Made by a program: the position numbers and the translations under genes | Shown here: piece after piece, positions 17,963 to 27,030 of the stretch | How the letters are laid out: the number at the start of each line of letters is the position of its first letter | Position numbering within the stretch: the first letter of the stretch is position 1 | The notes under the pieces: model-generated | The model's input: the letters and a program-made list of their open reading frames with translations, nothing else | Told to the model about the DNA's origin: nothing | Database searches by the model: none | NCBI GenBank assembly: GCA_910584525.1 | Contig: CAJUAT010000017.1 | Location: 1 to 42,271 of the forward strand | From: an uncultured Muribaculaceae bacterium | Lineage (GTDB): Bacteria; Bacteroidota; Bacteroidia; Bacteroidales; Muribaculaceae | Direction: 5' to 3' | DNA: 42,271 nt

Positions 17963-18976
17963 TCAACCCTGCTGGGTGTCGAGATGCACATCCATCTGCG
18001 GGAAGGGGAACGAGAATCCTTTCTGCTGCAGTTCGGTATAGAACCGTTCGTTGAGGTCGAAATAAAGTCCCCAGTAGTTGGAGGCATGCGTCCATGCCCT
18101 CACCACAAAATTTATGGAGCTGTCGGCCATCTCGTTGAGGCCGACAAAGGGAGGACGCTCCACCTTGATGGGTATCGATACCTCCATATTGTCCTTGCTC
18201 CGTTCCGCATGATAAAGCTTGTCGTCCTCCACATACCGGCGCACCACCCGCTCGTCGCTCAGAAGAATGTCCATGATGGCCTCTTTTGCCGAAGCGAGAT
18301 CCGTTCCGTATGCCAGACATACTGTCCAGTCTACACGCCGGTAGGCCTCGAGGCTGTAATTATTGATGGAACTGGTCGACAGCACTCCATTGGGTAGTAT
18401 TATCGCCTTGTTGTCGATGGTATTGATTACGGTATTGAAAAGCTGTATCGACTTCACGGTGCCCTGATAACCGGAGACCTCTATGAAATCTCCCACCTTA
18501 TAGGGCTTGAGCAAGAGAATCAGCACTCCCCCGGCGAAATTCTGCAAGGTGCCGCTGAGGGCCATACCCATGGCCACACCTGCCGATGCGAAAATGGCCA
18601 GGAAACTGCTCGTCTCAAGTCCCAGAATGCCGATGATAGAGATGATAAGTATGAAATAAAGCACCATCTTCACCAGCGACAGCACGAACGTGGTCAGCGA
18701 CGGATCCATATGCCGGTGAGTCATCATCCGGTAAATCCATTTGTATACCTTCCTGATCACGAAACGGCCCACATAGAACACCAGAAGGGCTATGGCCACC
18801 TTGAATGCGAAACTGATCAGCGTGTTCGACAACTTGGTCACCACCTGGTCGAAGCTAAGGCCCTTGAAACTCTTCCAGAATGCCTCCTCTTTCTCCAGGT
18901 CGGGCATAGGCACCACCGGCACGTCGCCGCTCTGCACAAACAATGCGGCGGCTATCCTGCAAATAATATTCATCAT
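17963..18976 (-). CDS. MscS-family mechanosensitive ion channel
   Basis: A 337-residue membrane channel that opens under membrane tension to release solutes. A possible signal-like hydrophobic N-terminus is followed by three clear membrane helices (about residues 55-72, 95-120 and 125-150). The pore helix carries the glycine/alanine pattern ASAGVAMGMALSGTLQNFAGG, and the beta domain begins at PYKVGDFIEVSGYQGTVKSI. The cytosolic vestibule domain ends the protein. Its start overlaps the stop of the upstream methyltransferase by 4 bp, so the pair is co-transcribed and coupled. Confidence 0.93.
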   Translation of the reverse strand: MMNIICRIAAALFVQSGDVPVVPMPDLEKEEAFWKSFKGLSFDQVVTKLSNTLISFAFKVAIALLVFYVGRFVIRKVYKWIYRMMTHRHMDPSLTTFVLSLVKMVLYFILIISIIGILGLETSSFLAIFASAGVAMGMALSGTLQNFAGGVLILLLKPYKVGDFIEVSGYQGTVKSIQLFNTVINTIDNKAIILPNGVLSTSSINNYSLEAYRRVDWTVCLAYGTDLASAKEAIMDILLSDERVVRRYVEDDKLYHAERSKDNMEVSIPIKVERPPFVGLNEMADSSINFVVRAWTHASNYWGLYFDLNERFYTELQQKGFSFPFPQMDVHLDTQQG

Positions 18977-20451
18977 ATATCCTGTCTTTCAGTATTCTCG
19001 GAGTCTTTTCTCAGTTCGAGGCGACATACATTCTCGACATGATGAGTATGCGGGAACATGTCGACGGGCTGCACGTCTGTAACCTTGTAACGGGCGTCGA
19101 GCAATGCGAGGTCGCGGGCCTGCGTGGCAGGATTGCAGCTCACGTATACGAGCACCTGCGGGCCGGCCCGGAGAATGGTCTTGACCACATCCTCATGCAT
19201 TCCGGCACGCGGAGGATCCACTATCATCACATCGGGCACGCCATGGCGCCGTATAAAGGCATCATCAAGCACATCCTTCATGTCGCCGGCAAAAAATTCG
19301 GTATTGTCGATGCCGTTGGCACGCGAATTGACTTTCGCATCCTCTATAGCCGCCTCCACATATTCAACGCCTATCACTTTCGAGGCATTGCGTGCCACGA
19401 AATTCGCAATGGTACCGGCGCCGGTATACAAGTCGTATACCAAGGGCCGCGCCTCCCCTTCACCCTCAAGGCCGGCAAACCGCCGAGCCACCTTGTAGAG
19501 CTCATATGCCTGCCGGGAGTTGGTCTGGTAGAAGGATTTGGCATTGACGCGGAAACGCAGTCCTTCCATCTCCTCCTCTATATACTCTCTGCCTTTCCAC
19601 AGCCTCACCTCCTGGTCGGCGATGGTATCGTTGGCCTTGAGGTTCACCACGTAGAGCAATGATGTAAGTTCGGGGAAACGGGCATCTATGCATCCCATGA
19701 CCTCGGCTATGCGATCCGGCTCGTCGGCGCCGAAGCTTACCAGCACCATCTTCTCGCCGGTCGACGATGTGCGTATCATCAGCGTACGCAGAAGTCCGCT
19801 GTTGTTGCGTATGTCATAGAAGCTCCAGCCATATGAGCCGGCCTGCTCATATATATAATTGCGCACTTCGTTGCCGAAATTCTCCTGCAGACTGCAGTGG
19901 TCTATGTGCAACACCTTGTCGAAAGCACCCGGAATATGGAATCCCAGAGCCTCGGGACGTCCTTCGAACTCCACGCCCGACTTGACCTCCTCCCATGTGC
20001 GCCAACGCTTTGAAGAGAAGGTATACTCCATCTTGTTGCGGTATTCCGTGACCGATTCGGAGCCGAGCACCGGCTTTACCTCCGGAATGTCGATTTTGGC
20101 GATACGGGTCAGAGCATCCTCCACCTGACGGCGTTTCCACACCAGCTGCTCGTCATAGCCTATATGCTGCCATTTGCAACCGCCGCATATGCCGAAATGA
20201 CGGCAGAAAGGCGCGCAACGCGTGGGCGACGCCTTTTTAAGCCTCAAAATATGCCCCTCGGCATAACTGTGTTTCTTACGGTCAACCTGAATGTCGGCCA
20301 CATCGCCCACGGCTGCATAGGGCACAAAAAGCACTATGTTCCCCTCATCCTCCGGACGCCAGCGTATCCGCGCCAGCGCCTTCCCCTCGGCGGCTATGCC
20401 CGTAATCTCAACATCCTCAATCACCGGCAACGCCTTCTTCTTCCTTCCCAT
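18973..20451 (-). CDS. rlmD: 23S rRNA (uracil-5-)-methyltransferase, RlmD/RumA family
   Basis: A 492-residue SAM-dependent RNA methyltransferase. An N-terminal TRAM domain (about residues 10-70) is followed by an iron-sulfur cysteine cluster (CAPFCRHFGICGGCKWQ), the SAM site YDLYTGAGTIANFVA (about 340), and the catalytic region VDPPRAGMHE and VSCNPATQARDL, where the Cys attacks uracil C6. RlmD methylates U1939 in E. coli 23S rRNA; an RlmCD-type double specificity is also possible. It is the first gene of a two-gene operon with the MscS channel. Confidence 0.9.
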   Translation of the reverse strand: MGRKKKALPVIEDVEITGIAAEGKALARIRWRPEDEGNIVLFVPYAAVGDVADIQVDRKKHSYAEGHILRLKKASPTRCAPFCRHFGICGGCKWQHIGYDEQLVWKRRQVEDALTRIAKIDIPEVKPVLGSESVTEYRNKMEYTFSSKRWRTWEEVKSGVEFEGRPEALGFHIPGAFDKVLHIDHCSLQENFGNEVRNYIYEQAGSYGWSFYDIRNNSGLLRTLMIRTSSTGEKMVLVSFGADEPDRIAEVMGCIDARFPELTSLLYVVNLKANDTIADQEVRLWKGREYIEEEMEGLRFRVNAKSFYQTNSRQAYELYKVARRFAGLEGEGEARPLVYDLYTGAGTIANFVARNASKVIGVEYVEAAIEDAKVNSRANGIDNTEFFAGDMKDVLDDAFIRRHGVPDVMIVDPPRAGMHEDVVKTILRAGPQVLVYVSCNPATQARDLALLDARYKVTDVQPVDMFPHTHHVENVCRLELRKDSENTERQDI

Positions 20452-20501
20452 ATCGAATTATATCTATTCCTTTGATTTGACTCTCTCCATTAATTTTAGT
20501 G

Positions 20502-20540
20502 CAAAAATACTAAAAGTTAGCGTAACTTTTATTAAATTTG
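20502..20540. promoter_or_regulatory. Divergent promoter region with a 9-bp dyad between rlmD and ppdK
   Basis: A minus-strand -7 box TATTTTTG (20502-20509) faces rlmD and a plus-strand -7 box TAAATTTG (20533-20540) faces ppdK. Between them TAAAAGTTA (20511-20519) and TAACTTTTA (20523-20531) form a perfect dyad with a 3-bp centre, a likely operator. The -33 elements are weak. Confidence 0.6.
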
Positions 20541-20547
20541 CAAACAG

Positions 20548-20750
20548 AAGTGGCGCCTTGAAGGTTATTCAATAAGAGCCCGCCAACAGCATAGGAGTCT
20601 TAACGAGCTGATAGTCAGCTCGTTAAGACACGTTAACCGAGTGCCCGTCAAAGAGATGACAGGGAAGGTTCAATGCCTTTGGCACTATCAGCCGGATGCC
20701 ATTGACACGAAAAGGAACAAAACAAATACATAATAAATCAACAAGATTCT
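20548..20750 (+). promoter_or_regulatory. Structured 5' leader of ppdK
   Basis: If transcription starts from the box at 20533, ppdK has a leader of about 200 nt. It contains a perfect 15-bp hairpin (20597-20611 with 20615-20629, loop TAG), but no T-run follows, so it is not a simple terminator. Further small stems (for example TGCC/GGCA near 20680) follow. No known riboswitch is recognised. Confidence 0.55.
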
Positions 20751-23468
20751 ATGTCTAAGAAAATTTATACATTCGGCGACGGGAAAGCCGAAGGGACAGC
20801 AGACATGAGAAACCTATTGGGCGGCAAGGGTGCCAACCTTGCAGAGATGAATCTGCTCGGAATGCCTGTACCTCCCGGTTTCACCATCACCACAGAAGTA
20901 TGTACAGAGTATACCCAGATGGGCCGTGATGCAGTGGTCAACGACATCAAGGCCGATGTGGAGAAAGCCATAGCACACGTTGAGAGCCTTACAGGCAAGA
21001 AGTTCAACGACCCGGCCAACCCGTTGTTGGTATCGGTACGTTCGGGAGCCCGCGCATCGATGCCCGGCATGATGGACACGGTGCTTAACCTCGGCATGAA
21101 CGACGCCACCGTTGACGCATTGGCCGAAAAGAGCGGCAACCCCCGCTTCGCATGGGACAGCTACCGCCGTTTCGTGCAGATGTACGGCGATGTGGTACTG
21201 GGCATGAAGCCTCAGTCGAAAACCGACATCGACCCCTTCGAGGCCATCATGGACAAGGTGAAAGAAGAGAAAGGCGTGAAATTCGACAACGAGCTCGACG
21301 TTGACGACCTCAAGGAACTCGTTAAGCGCTTCAAGGCAGCCGTTAAGGAATATACGGGCAAGGACTTCCCCGAGTCGGCATGGGAACAGCTGTGGGGCGG
21401 CATCTGCGCCGTGTTTGACAGCTGGATGAACGAGCGTGCCATCATCTACCGCCGCATGAACCAGATACCCGAGGAATGGGGTACGGCCGTCAACGTACAG
21501 GCCATGGTCTACGGCAACATGGGCAACAATTCCGCCACCGGCGTGGCATTCAGCCGCGACGCCGCTACCGGCGAGAACATATTCAACGGCGAATACCTCA
21601 TCAACGCCCAGGGCGAGGATGTAGTGGCCGGCGTACGCACGCCGCAGCAGATCACCATCGAGGGTTCACGCCGCTGGGCTGCCCTCCAGGGTATCTCTGA
21701 AGAAGAGCGTGCCGCCAAATATCCGGCTCTCGAGGAATCGATGCCCGACTGCGCCGCCCAGCTCATCGACATAGCCCACAAGCTTGAGGACCACTATCGC
21801 GACATGCAGGATATGGAGTTCACCATCCAGGACGGCAAGCTGTGGATGCTCCAGACCCGCAACGGCAAGCGCACAGGCGCCGCCATGGTCAAGATTGCCA
21901 TGGACCTGCTCCGCGAGAATATGATCGACGAGAAGACAGCCCTTCTGCGCATGGAGCCCCAGAAGCTCGACGAGCTGCTGCACCCCGTGTTCGACAAGGC
22001 AGGACTGAAACGCGCCAAAGTAGTGGCCAAGGGTCTCCCCGCCTCTCCCGGTGCTGCCGCCGGCCAGATTGTGTTCCAGGCCGACGATGCCGAGGCTTGG
22101 GCAGAGAAGAAAAAGAAAGTGATACTGGTGCGCATAGAGACGAGCCCCGAGGATCTTCGCGGCATGGCCGTGGCCCAGGGTATCCTCACGATGCGTGGCG
22201 GTATGACCAGCCATGCAGCAGTAGTGGCTCGTGGCATGGGCAAATGCTGCGTGTCGGGTGCCGGCGAAATACAGGTGGATTATAAGGAGAAAACCGTGAC
22301 CATGGGCGGCATCACCTTCAAGGAGGGCGACTGGATATCGCTCAACGGCTCCACGGGCGATGTATACGAAGGCCAGGTGCCCACCACCGAGCCCGAGCTC
22401 GACGGTGACTTCGCAGCCATCATGAACCTTGCCGAGAAATTCACCAAGACATATGTACGCTGCAACGCCGACACACCCCGCGATGCCGAGACAGGCCGCC
22501 GCTTCGGTGCCAAGGGTATCGGCCTCTGCCGTACGGAGCATATGTTCTTCGAAGGCGACCGCATCAAGGCCGTGCGCGAGATGATTCTCAGCAGCGACGA
22601 GGAAGGACGCCGTGCCGCTCTCGCCAAACTCCTCCCCATGCAGCGCATGGACTTCGAGGGTATCTTCAAGGCTATGGACGGCTGTGGCGTAACCATCCGT
22701 CTGCTCGACCCCCCGTTGCATGAGTTCGTACCTCATCAGACAGCAACCCAGAAGGAGCTCGCCGACGAGATGGGTCTCACCCTCCAGGAGGTCAAGGCCA
22801 AGGTTGACGAACTCAGCGAGTTCAACCCGATGCTCGGTCACCGTGGCTGCCGTCTGGGCATCACCTATCCCGAAATCACCGAGATGCAGACACGCGCCAT
22901 CATCGAGGCTGCCCTCATCTGCAAGGAACAAGGTGTGGATGTACATCCCGAAATCATGATACCTCTGGTAGGCACTCTGAAGGAGATACAGCACCAGGCC
23001 AACGTAATCAACGTGACGGCAGCACGCGTGTTCGAGGAGAGAGGCGCTTCCCTTCCCTATAAGGTAGGCACGATGATCGAGGTGCCGAGAGCCGCCTTGA
23101 CAGCCGACCAGATCGCTGAGGTTGCCGACTTCTTCTCATTCGGCACAAACGACCTTACGCAGATGACCTTCGGCTACTCGCGTGACGATGCACCCAAATT
23201 CCTGAAGTACTACAAGGAGAAGGGCATCATCAAGGTAGACCCGTTCGAGGTGCTCGACCAGGAAGGTGTAGGCCAGCTGGTAGAGATGGGCGTCAAGAAA
23301 GGGCGCAGCACGAAGCCAGAACTTAAGGTAGGCATCTGCGGCGAGCACGGCGGCGAGCCGAGCAGCGTCAAGTTCTGCGCCCGACTGGGCATGGACTACG
23401 TGAGCTGCTCACCCTTCCGCGTGCCCATCGCCCGCGTAGCCGCGGCGCAGGCTGCGATTGAGGATTAA
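20751..23468 (+). CDS. ppdK: Pyruvate, phosphate dikinase
   Basis: A 905-residue enzyme that interconverts pyruvate, ATP and phosphate with PEP, AMP and PPi. The N-terminal nucleotide-binding domain begins at IYTFGDGKAEG and includes GGKGANLAEM. The central phosphohistidine domain has GGMTSHAAVVARGMG (His about 487). The C-terminal PEP/pyruvate barrel includes GTMIEVPRAAL and the catalytic Cys in GICGEHGGEP (about residue 862). All expected parts are present and the length is normal. In anaerobic Bacteroidetes the enzyme works in glycolysis or gluconeogenesis. It stands alone behind a long structured leader and ends just before the prophage boundary. Confidence 0.97.
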   Translation: MSKKIYTFGDGKAEGTADMRNLLGGKGANLAEMNLLGMPVPPGFTITTEVCTEYTQMGRDAVVNDIKADVEKAIAHVESLTGKKFNDPANPLLVSVRSGARASMPGMMDTVLNLGMNDATVDALAEKSGNPRFAWDSYRRFVQMYGDVVLGMKPQSKTDIDPFEAIMDKVKEEKGVKFDNELDVDDLKELVKRFKAAVKEYTGKDFPESAWEQLWGGICAVFDSWMNERAIIYRRMNQIPEEWGTAVNVQAMVYGNMGNNSATGVAFSRDAATGENIFNGEYLINAQGEDVVAGVRTPQQITIEGSRRWAALQGISEEERAAKYPALEESMPDCAAQLIDIAHKLEDHYRDMQDMEFTIQDGKLWMLQTRNGKRTGAAMVKIAMDLLRENMIDEKTALLRMEPQKLDELLHPVFDKAGLKRAKVVAKGLPASPGAAAGQIVFQADDAEAWAEKKKKVILVRIETSPEDLRGMAVAQGILTMRGGMTSHAAVVARGMGKCCVSGAGEIQVDYKEKTVTMGGITFKEGDWISLNGSTGDVYEGQVPTTEPELDGDFAAIMNLAEKFTKTYVRCNADTPRDAETGRRFGAKGIGLCRTEHMFFEGDRIKAVREMILSSDEEGRRAALAKLLPMQRMDFEGIFKAMDGCGVTIRLLDPPLHEFVPHQTATQKELADEMGLTLQEVKAKVDELSEFNPMLGHRGCRLGITYPEITEMQTRAIIEAALICKEQGVDVHPEIMIPLVGTLKEIQHQANVINVTAARVFEERGASLPYKVGTMIEVPRAALTADQIAEVADFFSFGTNDLTQMTFGYSRDDAPKFLKYYKEKGIIKVDPFEVLDQEGVGQLVEMGVKKGRSTKPELKVGICGEHGGEPSSVKFCARLGMDYVSCSPFRVPIARVAAAQAAIED

Positions 23469-23501
23469 AGATAGTTAATCCGACATACAAGACATTCAGT
23501 C

Positions 23502-23546
23502 AGTTAGGCTGTAACTCACCGATAAAAAGGTGGTTACAGCCTAACT
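23502..23546 (+). terminator. Long hairpin after ppdK, at the prophage junction
   Basis: AGTTAGGCTGTAAC (23502-23515) and GTTACAGCCTAACT (23533-23546) pair perfectly over 14 bp, with an inner CACC/GGTG. There is no T-run, but the position fits the end of ppdK. The 3' arm runs into CTAACTTGCGAT, which recurs inverted at 23665, so it may overlap the attachment site. Confidence 0.65.
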
Positions 23547-23676
23547 TGCGATTAGGGGGTTCGTACACTTGACCGCACAAATTGAGCCAAATGAACGGTA
23601 TTGTTGACCAATAGTTGACCATATTTCAGAGGCCTGTTTACCAAGTGTTGACCAAATGTTTACCATCGCAAGTTAG
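23541..23676. other. Candidate left attachment region with phased integrase boxes
   Basis: CTAACTTGCGAT (23541-23552) and its exact inverse ATCGCAAGTTAG (23665-23676) flank five boxes GTTkACCA at 23603, 23614, 23636, 23647 and 23658. The box spacing is 11, 22, 11 and 11 bp, so all face the same side of the DNA helix. This is the layout expected of arm-type binding sites for the integrase that follows. The core crossover site cannot be fixed without the other prophage end. Confidence 0.65.
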
Positions 23677-23716
23677 TGAGAATCAGAGGAATATTAACCA
23701 TTAAATAAACATCAAT

Positions 23717-25210
23717 ATGGCAAACTTTAAGGCGTGTGTACGCCGCCCCCGTAAGGATGGATTTTGGCAGGTCTATATCAGAGTGACCCATAGACGAAGT
23801 GTCGGATTCATCAAGACAGACAAGATGGTCACGAAAAAAGAGCTGACCAAGGAGAACGAGATTAAGGACCCGTTTGTGCAGAGACACTGCGCAGACCTCA
23901 TTATCCGATACAACTCCTTGCTCAATACTAAGGAGTATCACGGATGGACCGTCAATCAAGTTATCGACTATCTGACCACAGAAAGCGATGACATCTGTTT
24001 CAGTGATTATGCGAGAATCCACATTGACCGCATGAAGAATCGCGGTCAGGAGCGCAACTCTCGCAACTACAAGTACGCAATCGGTAGCCTCGAACTTTAT
24101 CTCGGTACCAATCAAGTGATGTTTTCACAGCTCACCTCGGCTGTGGTCAATAACTGGATTAAGACCTTGTCCGGCACCAAAAGAGCAAAGGAGCAGTACC
24201 CTGTGTGTCTGCGGCAGGTATTCAGAGCTGCCATCGAGGAGTTCAACGACTACGATACTGGTGTTCTTCGCATCAAGACAAACCCTTGGATAAAGGTGAA
24301 GATACCCGGAGCAGACAGCACAACAAAACGCGCAATCTCCCCTGAGGCTTGCCGTGAGTTTTTTGCGGCTCCACTTCCAGAAACGAAGCAGGTAGAGCCA
24401 CTGTCCGAACTTGGTAGAGATGTTGCCATGTTGGTATTATGCCTTGGTGGCATCAATACCGTTGACCTCTACAACCTCAAAAAGGAGGACTACCGGAATG
24501 GCTGTATCTGCTATAATAGAGCCAAAACAAAGGGAAGCCGCAGAGACCACGCATATATAGAAATGCGTGTTGAGCCTGTATTGCTCCCCTTGTTCGAGAA
24601 GTATAAAACGGAAGATGATGACCCGTATCTGTTCAACTTCCATAATCGCTTCTCTACATCGGATAGCCTTAATGCAAATGCCAATACAGGCATAAAGCAA
24701 ATGTGTAAGAGCATGGGCATGAAGAAGGAAAACTACTACTGCGTCTATACGTTCCGCCATACATGGGGAACGGTGGCGCAGAACGATTGTGGAGCCACAA
24801 TAGCCGAGGTGGGCTTCGCAATGAACCATAGCCACGGCCATACTGTGACCAGAGGCTATCTGAAAATCGACTTCACCCCCGCTTGGGAACTGAACGCTAA
24901 AGTCATCGACTTTATCCTGTTCAGCAAAAAACGTAGCAAGCAAGGTATAGCAAAAGATATAGACGAGCCGGAAGATAAACTCTTCCGACTCTCTCCTAAG
25001 ATGATGGTCTATGCCCGTGCTTACTACAAGGGTGAAGTCCTTGCTGAGATCACCGACATAGGATTCGGAACCGTTGACGCAGTAATTTCGGCATTGGTCG
25101 AAAAACTGCCTGAGACTATCCCGACCCGTGCTGCTGTTCAGTTCCGTATCAAAAACGTGGATTCGGGACGAGAGGCAGTCTATGAGCGGACAAAAGGCAA
25201 AGGCTTTTAG
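23717..25210 (+). CDS. Tyrosine recombinase (prophage integrase)
   Basis: A 497-residue site-specific recombinase. The N-terminal arm-binding region (residues 1-50) begins FKACVRRPRKDGFWQVYIRV, followed by a SAM-like core-binding domain (about 85-190) and the catalytic domain. Catalytic features are YTFRHTWGT (Arg about 347, His about 348), NHSHGHTVTRGY with the nucleophile Tyr about 381, and LCLGGINTVDLYNL (241-254), where most integrases have the first catalytic Arg but this one has GIN. Loss of that Arg is known from several Bacteroidetes integrases such as IntDOT. About 115 residues follow the Tyr, an unusually long tail. Its stop codon overlaps the convergent tail gene. Confidence 0.92.
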   Translation: MANFKACVRRPRKDGFWQVYIRVTHRRSVGFIKTDKMVTKKELTKENEIKDPFVQRHCADLIIRYNSLLNTKEYHGWTVNQVIDYLTTESDDICFSDYARIHIDRMKNRGQERNSRNYKYAIGSLELYLGTNQVMFSQLTSAVVNNWIKTLSGTKRAKEQYPVCLRQVFRAAIEEFNDYDTGVLRIKTNPWIKVKIPGADSTTKRAISPEACREFFAAPLPETKQVEPLSELGRDVAMLVLCLGGINTVDLYNLKKEDYRNGCICYNRAKTKGSRRDHAYIEMRVEPVLLPLFEKYKTEDDDPYLFNFHNRFSTSDSLNANANTGIKQMCKSMGMKKENYYCVYTFRHTWGTVAQNDCGATIAEVGFAMNHSHGHTVTRGYLKIDFTPAWELNAKVIDFILFSKKRSKQGIAKDIDEPEDKLFRLSPKMMVYARAYYKGEVLAEITDIGFGTVDAVISALVEKLPETIPTRAAVQFRIKNVDSGREAVYERTKGKGF

Positions 25211-27030
25211 TCCTCTACAATCGGGTAGAAAACGCCTTTAAGTAGCTGCGACATTCCATTCTCTGTGAATGTCGCAGTTATTTTTTCACAGATGTAGCGT
25301 TTGCCTCGAATGAGGAAAACAGAACGCACATCGGGAATATTGTCTGCGATGAACTTAAAGGTAGTTTTCATCTTTGGCTCTATGTTGTGCATAATCTGGC
25401 CTCGCTTGATTTTGCGGTCGTTAATGCGCATTGAGAAGTGAACATAAGCGAAGTTACTCCAGTCGTCGGCTATCGCGATGTCCTCGACATTGGGATAAGG
25501 GAGATGGTTGCCAACAAAATGGTTGGATCCATCGAACCAACCGACATAAATGCGGTCGTAGTATTCAGCCTTTTTCTCCTTCTCCCCTGCGGCGAGCGAG
25601 GAAACCGTGTGCGTCTGCATAAACGGGTGGTCGCTGTCGTTCTCGCTCGTTGTGTTGTTGTCTTCATCGTAGCCTGAGAAGGAAAGAAAAAGCACTCGAC
25701 CATATTTTTCTTCCGTGTCGTCTATCCATGCAGGGACAAACTCAATCTCGACTTGGTCGGCATCTTCATCGTCTTTAGCGATGCGACCGCCAAAGAGATT
25801 AACAGGTTGTAGTCGGCATTTATAGAGGTAGTAAACATAGAGACGTCCGACACGCTGCTCTATCTGTATTCTACGACTGACGGCACGGATAACGAAGTAA
25901 GAGTCGCAGTCCTCGGCATAGAGCAACTTGTCGATATTGTTGTTGCGGTGGTGTTGACCATTCCACGAGGCATAACCCTTATTCGCCTCTAAAAGCTCTG
26001 TCAGGGATTTGTAGCGCACAACACGATTCTGCCAACCCTTGATGAACCAGTCGCACGAGTAGAACTTCCACATTTCGTGGTCGCAGTCCTTATAGACAAG
26101 ATTCTTCGATTCCAGATACTCGCAGTTTTCTTCATCAAGTTTGACCTCGGTAGAGTGTTCCTCGACCACGTCTTCAAGACACACCGGGCGTTTATCGGCA
26201 AGAGTGGCTTGGGTGAAGGCAAACGTGATGCGCTTGCCTCGATGGTCGAAGTCGAACTCACCGCCGAGGAACAGTTCAAGTTTCTCGAAGTATTCCTCGA
26301 CTGTCCAATGCGGCAGAGCATTGGCAAAAGCGGGCATATACCACGCATGAGGGAGAGTGTTGCAGATGAGAAGATACTTGTATTCCTCCACTTCCTCCCA
26401 TTTGGAGAAGTCGGCGGCATAGCCGACAGCCTCACAAATCTTCCGGGTGATGTGGAGAAGATAAGGCTGCCACGACAGGCCGGTACACATCTCCTTGTTC
26501 CATTCAAAGTGCCCCCTGTTCTGCACGGCGTCATCGACAACATATTCGGCAAGATTCTGAATATTGCCCGAATAGTCGTTGACCCACGGCAGGGCGACAT
26601 ACTTGCACCCCGAACTTTCCGGGTACCAGGCAGTGCGAGGCTTAATCGCCGAGGTTGAAGTTGTGGGCGGTGCCCCAAGGTCAAGCTCGTTGATATAGAC
26701 CTTGTCGAAGGTCTTGTCAAAATTCTGCTCGCTTCTGCCCTCCAAAAACTGGGTCTTGACCTCAGTTTCGGAAATTTCGGTGATGGTGATAGAGCCGAAT
26801 TTGTAGAAGCCCTTGTCTCTTATCTCGCAGTCGAAGATAACCTTTTGCGCCACGACATCGGCACGATTGATGTGGCCGAAGATAGCGATGTTTTCCGGGC
26901 AACCTTTCAGCGGAAAGGTGATAGTGAGGGTGTAGCCGTCACTGCCCGAAAACATCCGGTTCTCGCTGACATACTCAAACGATGTGCCCTTCTTCAGGGC
27001 CGCGAGTTTATTGTTGACGTAGATATGCAT
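25207..27030 (-). CDS. Phage tail-associated protein downstream of the tape measure
   Basis: A 607-residue protein without a recognised catalytic motif. Its position right after the tape measure gene, with a 1-bp stop/start overlap, is where distal tail and baseplate-hub proteins are encoded in siphophages. The first 110 residues look like a beta-rich distal-tail-like domain (MHIYVNNKLAALKKGTSFEY). The remainder contains aromatic-rich, acidic segments. It is the last minus-strand gene of the prophage, and no separate receptor-binding gene follows it. Tail adsorption hub is the best guess. Confidence 0.65.
   Translation of the reverse strand: MHIYVNNKLAALKKGTSFEYVSENRMFSGSDGYTLTITFPLKGCPENIAIFGHINRADVVAQKVIFDCEIRDKGFYKFGSITITEISETEVKTQFLEGRSEQNFDKTFDKVYINELDLGAPPTTSTSAIKPRTAWYPESSGCKYVALPWVNDYSGNIQNLAEYVVDDAVQNRGHFEWNKEMCTGLSWQPYLLHITRKICEAVGYAADFSKWEEVEEYKYLLICNTLPHAWYMPAFANALPHWTVEEYFEKLELFLGGEFDFDHRGKRITFAFTQATLADKRPVCLEDVVEEHSTEVKLDEENCEYLESKNLVYKDCDHEMWKFYSCDWFIKGWQNRVVRYKSLTELLEANKGYASWNGQHHRNNNIDKLLYAEDCDSYFVIRAVSRRIQIEQRVGRLYVYYLYKCRLQPVNLFGGRIAKDDEDADQVEIEFVPAWIDDTEEKYGRVLFLSFSGYDEDNNTTSENDSDHPFMQTHTVSSLAAGEKEKKAEYYDRIYVGWFDGSNHFVGNHLPYPNVEDIAIADDWSNFAYVHFSMRINDRKIKRGQIMHNIEPKMKTTFKFIADNIPDVRSVFLIRGKRYICEKITATFTENGMSQLLKGVFYPIVED

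Noticed and set aside
21666..22994. 442-residue minus-strand frame opposite ppdK
   Set aside because: Shadow frame; ppdK motifs are complete on the plus strand.
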